A DNA stretch of 54,703 bases from NCBI GenBank assembly GCA_001942185.1, contig MKJV01000111.1, positions 1 through 54,703 on the forward strand, given 5' to 3'. Below, one piece after another: positions 54,434 through 54,703 of this stretch; position 1 is the stretch's first letter; each line of letters opens with the position of its first letter. The notes under the pieces are model-generated. The model was not told where the DNA came from. It saw nothing but the letters and a program-made list of their open reading frames with translations, and ran no database searches. A program made the position numbers and the translations under genes. Source of the DNA: Pseudonocardia sp. CNS-004 (GTDB lineage: Bacteria; Actinomycetota; Actinomycetes; Mycobacteriales; Pseudonocardiaceae).

Positions 54434-54703
54434 TCAGAGGGTGGCCATCCCGCCGCCTTCGATGGCGGTGGAGGCGGCGGCGCGCATGCGGCGCAGCAGT
54501 CGTGAGGTGACCGGCCGCACCAGTGGGTGCTCGCCGCCGTTGGCGGCCGCCGCCTCCCGCCACGCGGCAGCGCGCGCCTCGAACGTGGCGGGGTCGCTCA
54601 GCTCGACGCAGTCGAGGGTGTCGTGGTCGAGGTCGATGGTGATGGTGTCGCCGTCGTGGATGAGGGCGATGGGGCCGCCGAGTGCGGCTTCGGGGCCGAC
54701 GTG
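54434..54703 (-). CDS. dihydroxy-acid dehydratase family (IlvD/Edd), 3'-part only
   Basis: The last 89 residues of a gene that runs off the window edge. HVGPEAALGGPIALIHDGDTITIDL is the C-terminal signature of IlvD/Edd iron-sulfur dehydratases, followed by the usual R-x-x-W helix (FEARAAAWREA) and a tail ending IEGGGMATL. The cluster-binding cysteines lie outside. It could be dihydroxy-acid dehydratase of branched-chain amino acid synthesis or a sugar-acid dehydratase of the same family; this part cannot separate them. Confidence 0.8.
   Translation of the reverse strand, partial: HVGPEAALGGPIALIHDGDTITIDLDHDTLDCVELSDPATFEARAAAWREAAAANGGEHPLVRPVTSRLLRRMRAAASTAIEGGGMATL

Noticed and set aside
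1..54703. Programmed ribosomal frameshifting as the cause of the broken frames
   Set aside because: The sites lack slippery heptamers and downstream structures in common, occur in unrelated housekeeping-type enzymes and are too many.
1..54703. tRNA, rRNA, riboswitch, CRISPR or prophage features
   Set aside because: I looked for cloverleaf ends, repeated spacers, integrase or phage genes and saw none that I could support.

Overview
The window is very GC-rich DNA with strong G/C bias at third codon positions. It carries many GTG starts, GGAGG-type ribosome binding sites, many TetR regulators, a small membrane protein next to a PiT transporter and an EthR-like regulator. This points to an actinobacterium, probably of the Pseudonocardia/Amycolatopsis kind; genus is an inference. 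I see no rRNA, tRNA, CRISPR array or transposase. The stretch reads as a chromosomal catabolic region.

Layout. (1) 1-3434: the end of a FadB/FadJ-like 3-hydroxyacyl-CoA dehydrogenase and an ADP-forming acyl-CoA synthetase. (2) 3485-11453, minus strand: a seven-gene operon of CaiB-type CoA-transferase, MHS transporter, zinc alcohol dehydrogenase, aldehyde dehydrogenase, CitE-like lyase, D-2-hydroxyacid dehydrogenase and GntR regulator. It looks like a route from an alcohol to a CoA ester that is split by a lyase. (3) 11617-15526: ABC exporter plus two-component system. (4) 15664-18450: XRE regulator with divergent SDR, then a lipoprotein. (5) 18453-22842: a divergent phosphate-related module with PiT transporter, small membrane protein and cytosolic histidine phosphatase on one arm, and TetR, DUF4956-type membrane protein and lipoprotein histidine phosphatase on the other. 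(6) 22852-27019: EthR-like regulator, an SDR gene bracketed by inverted copies of a repeat, and a disulfide oxidoreductase with a membrane partner. (7) 27208-49074: an aromatic meta-cleavage region in three operons, interleaved with regulators and stress genes. It holds an AAHS transporter, a hydrolase-hydroxylase fusion, HyuA and HyuB; then a C-C hydrolase and extradiol dioxygenase; then hydratase, acetaldehyde dehydrogenase and aldolase. A resorcylate-decarboxylase-like amidohydrolase, Ohr, SDR, IclR, MarR and TetR genes lie between. (8) 49110-54703: alanine/sodium symporter, TetR and SDR genes, a TPR protein, an FMN protein with an IdeR-like box and the end of a dihydroxy-acid dehydratase.

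How the genes work together. The flavin hydroxylase would make a catechol, the extradiol dioxygenase opens it, the C-C hydrolases cut the ring-fission product, and hydratase, aldolase and acylating dehydrogenase finish to pyruvate and acetyl-CoA. A 21-bp sequence matched at 19 positions lies before both the transporter operon and the dioxygenase operon and ties them into one regulon. A second shared palindrome ties the disulfide oxidoreductase operon to the Ohr gene.

Quality warning. About 34 single-base shifts break 23 otherwise well-conserved genes, mostly loss of one G or C from a short run. Restoring them gives full-length proteins with all motifs, so I treat them as probable sequence errors and give whole-gene coordinates. 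The frameshift positions stated are approximate to a few bases.
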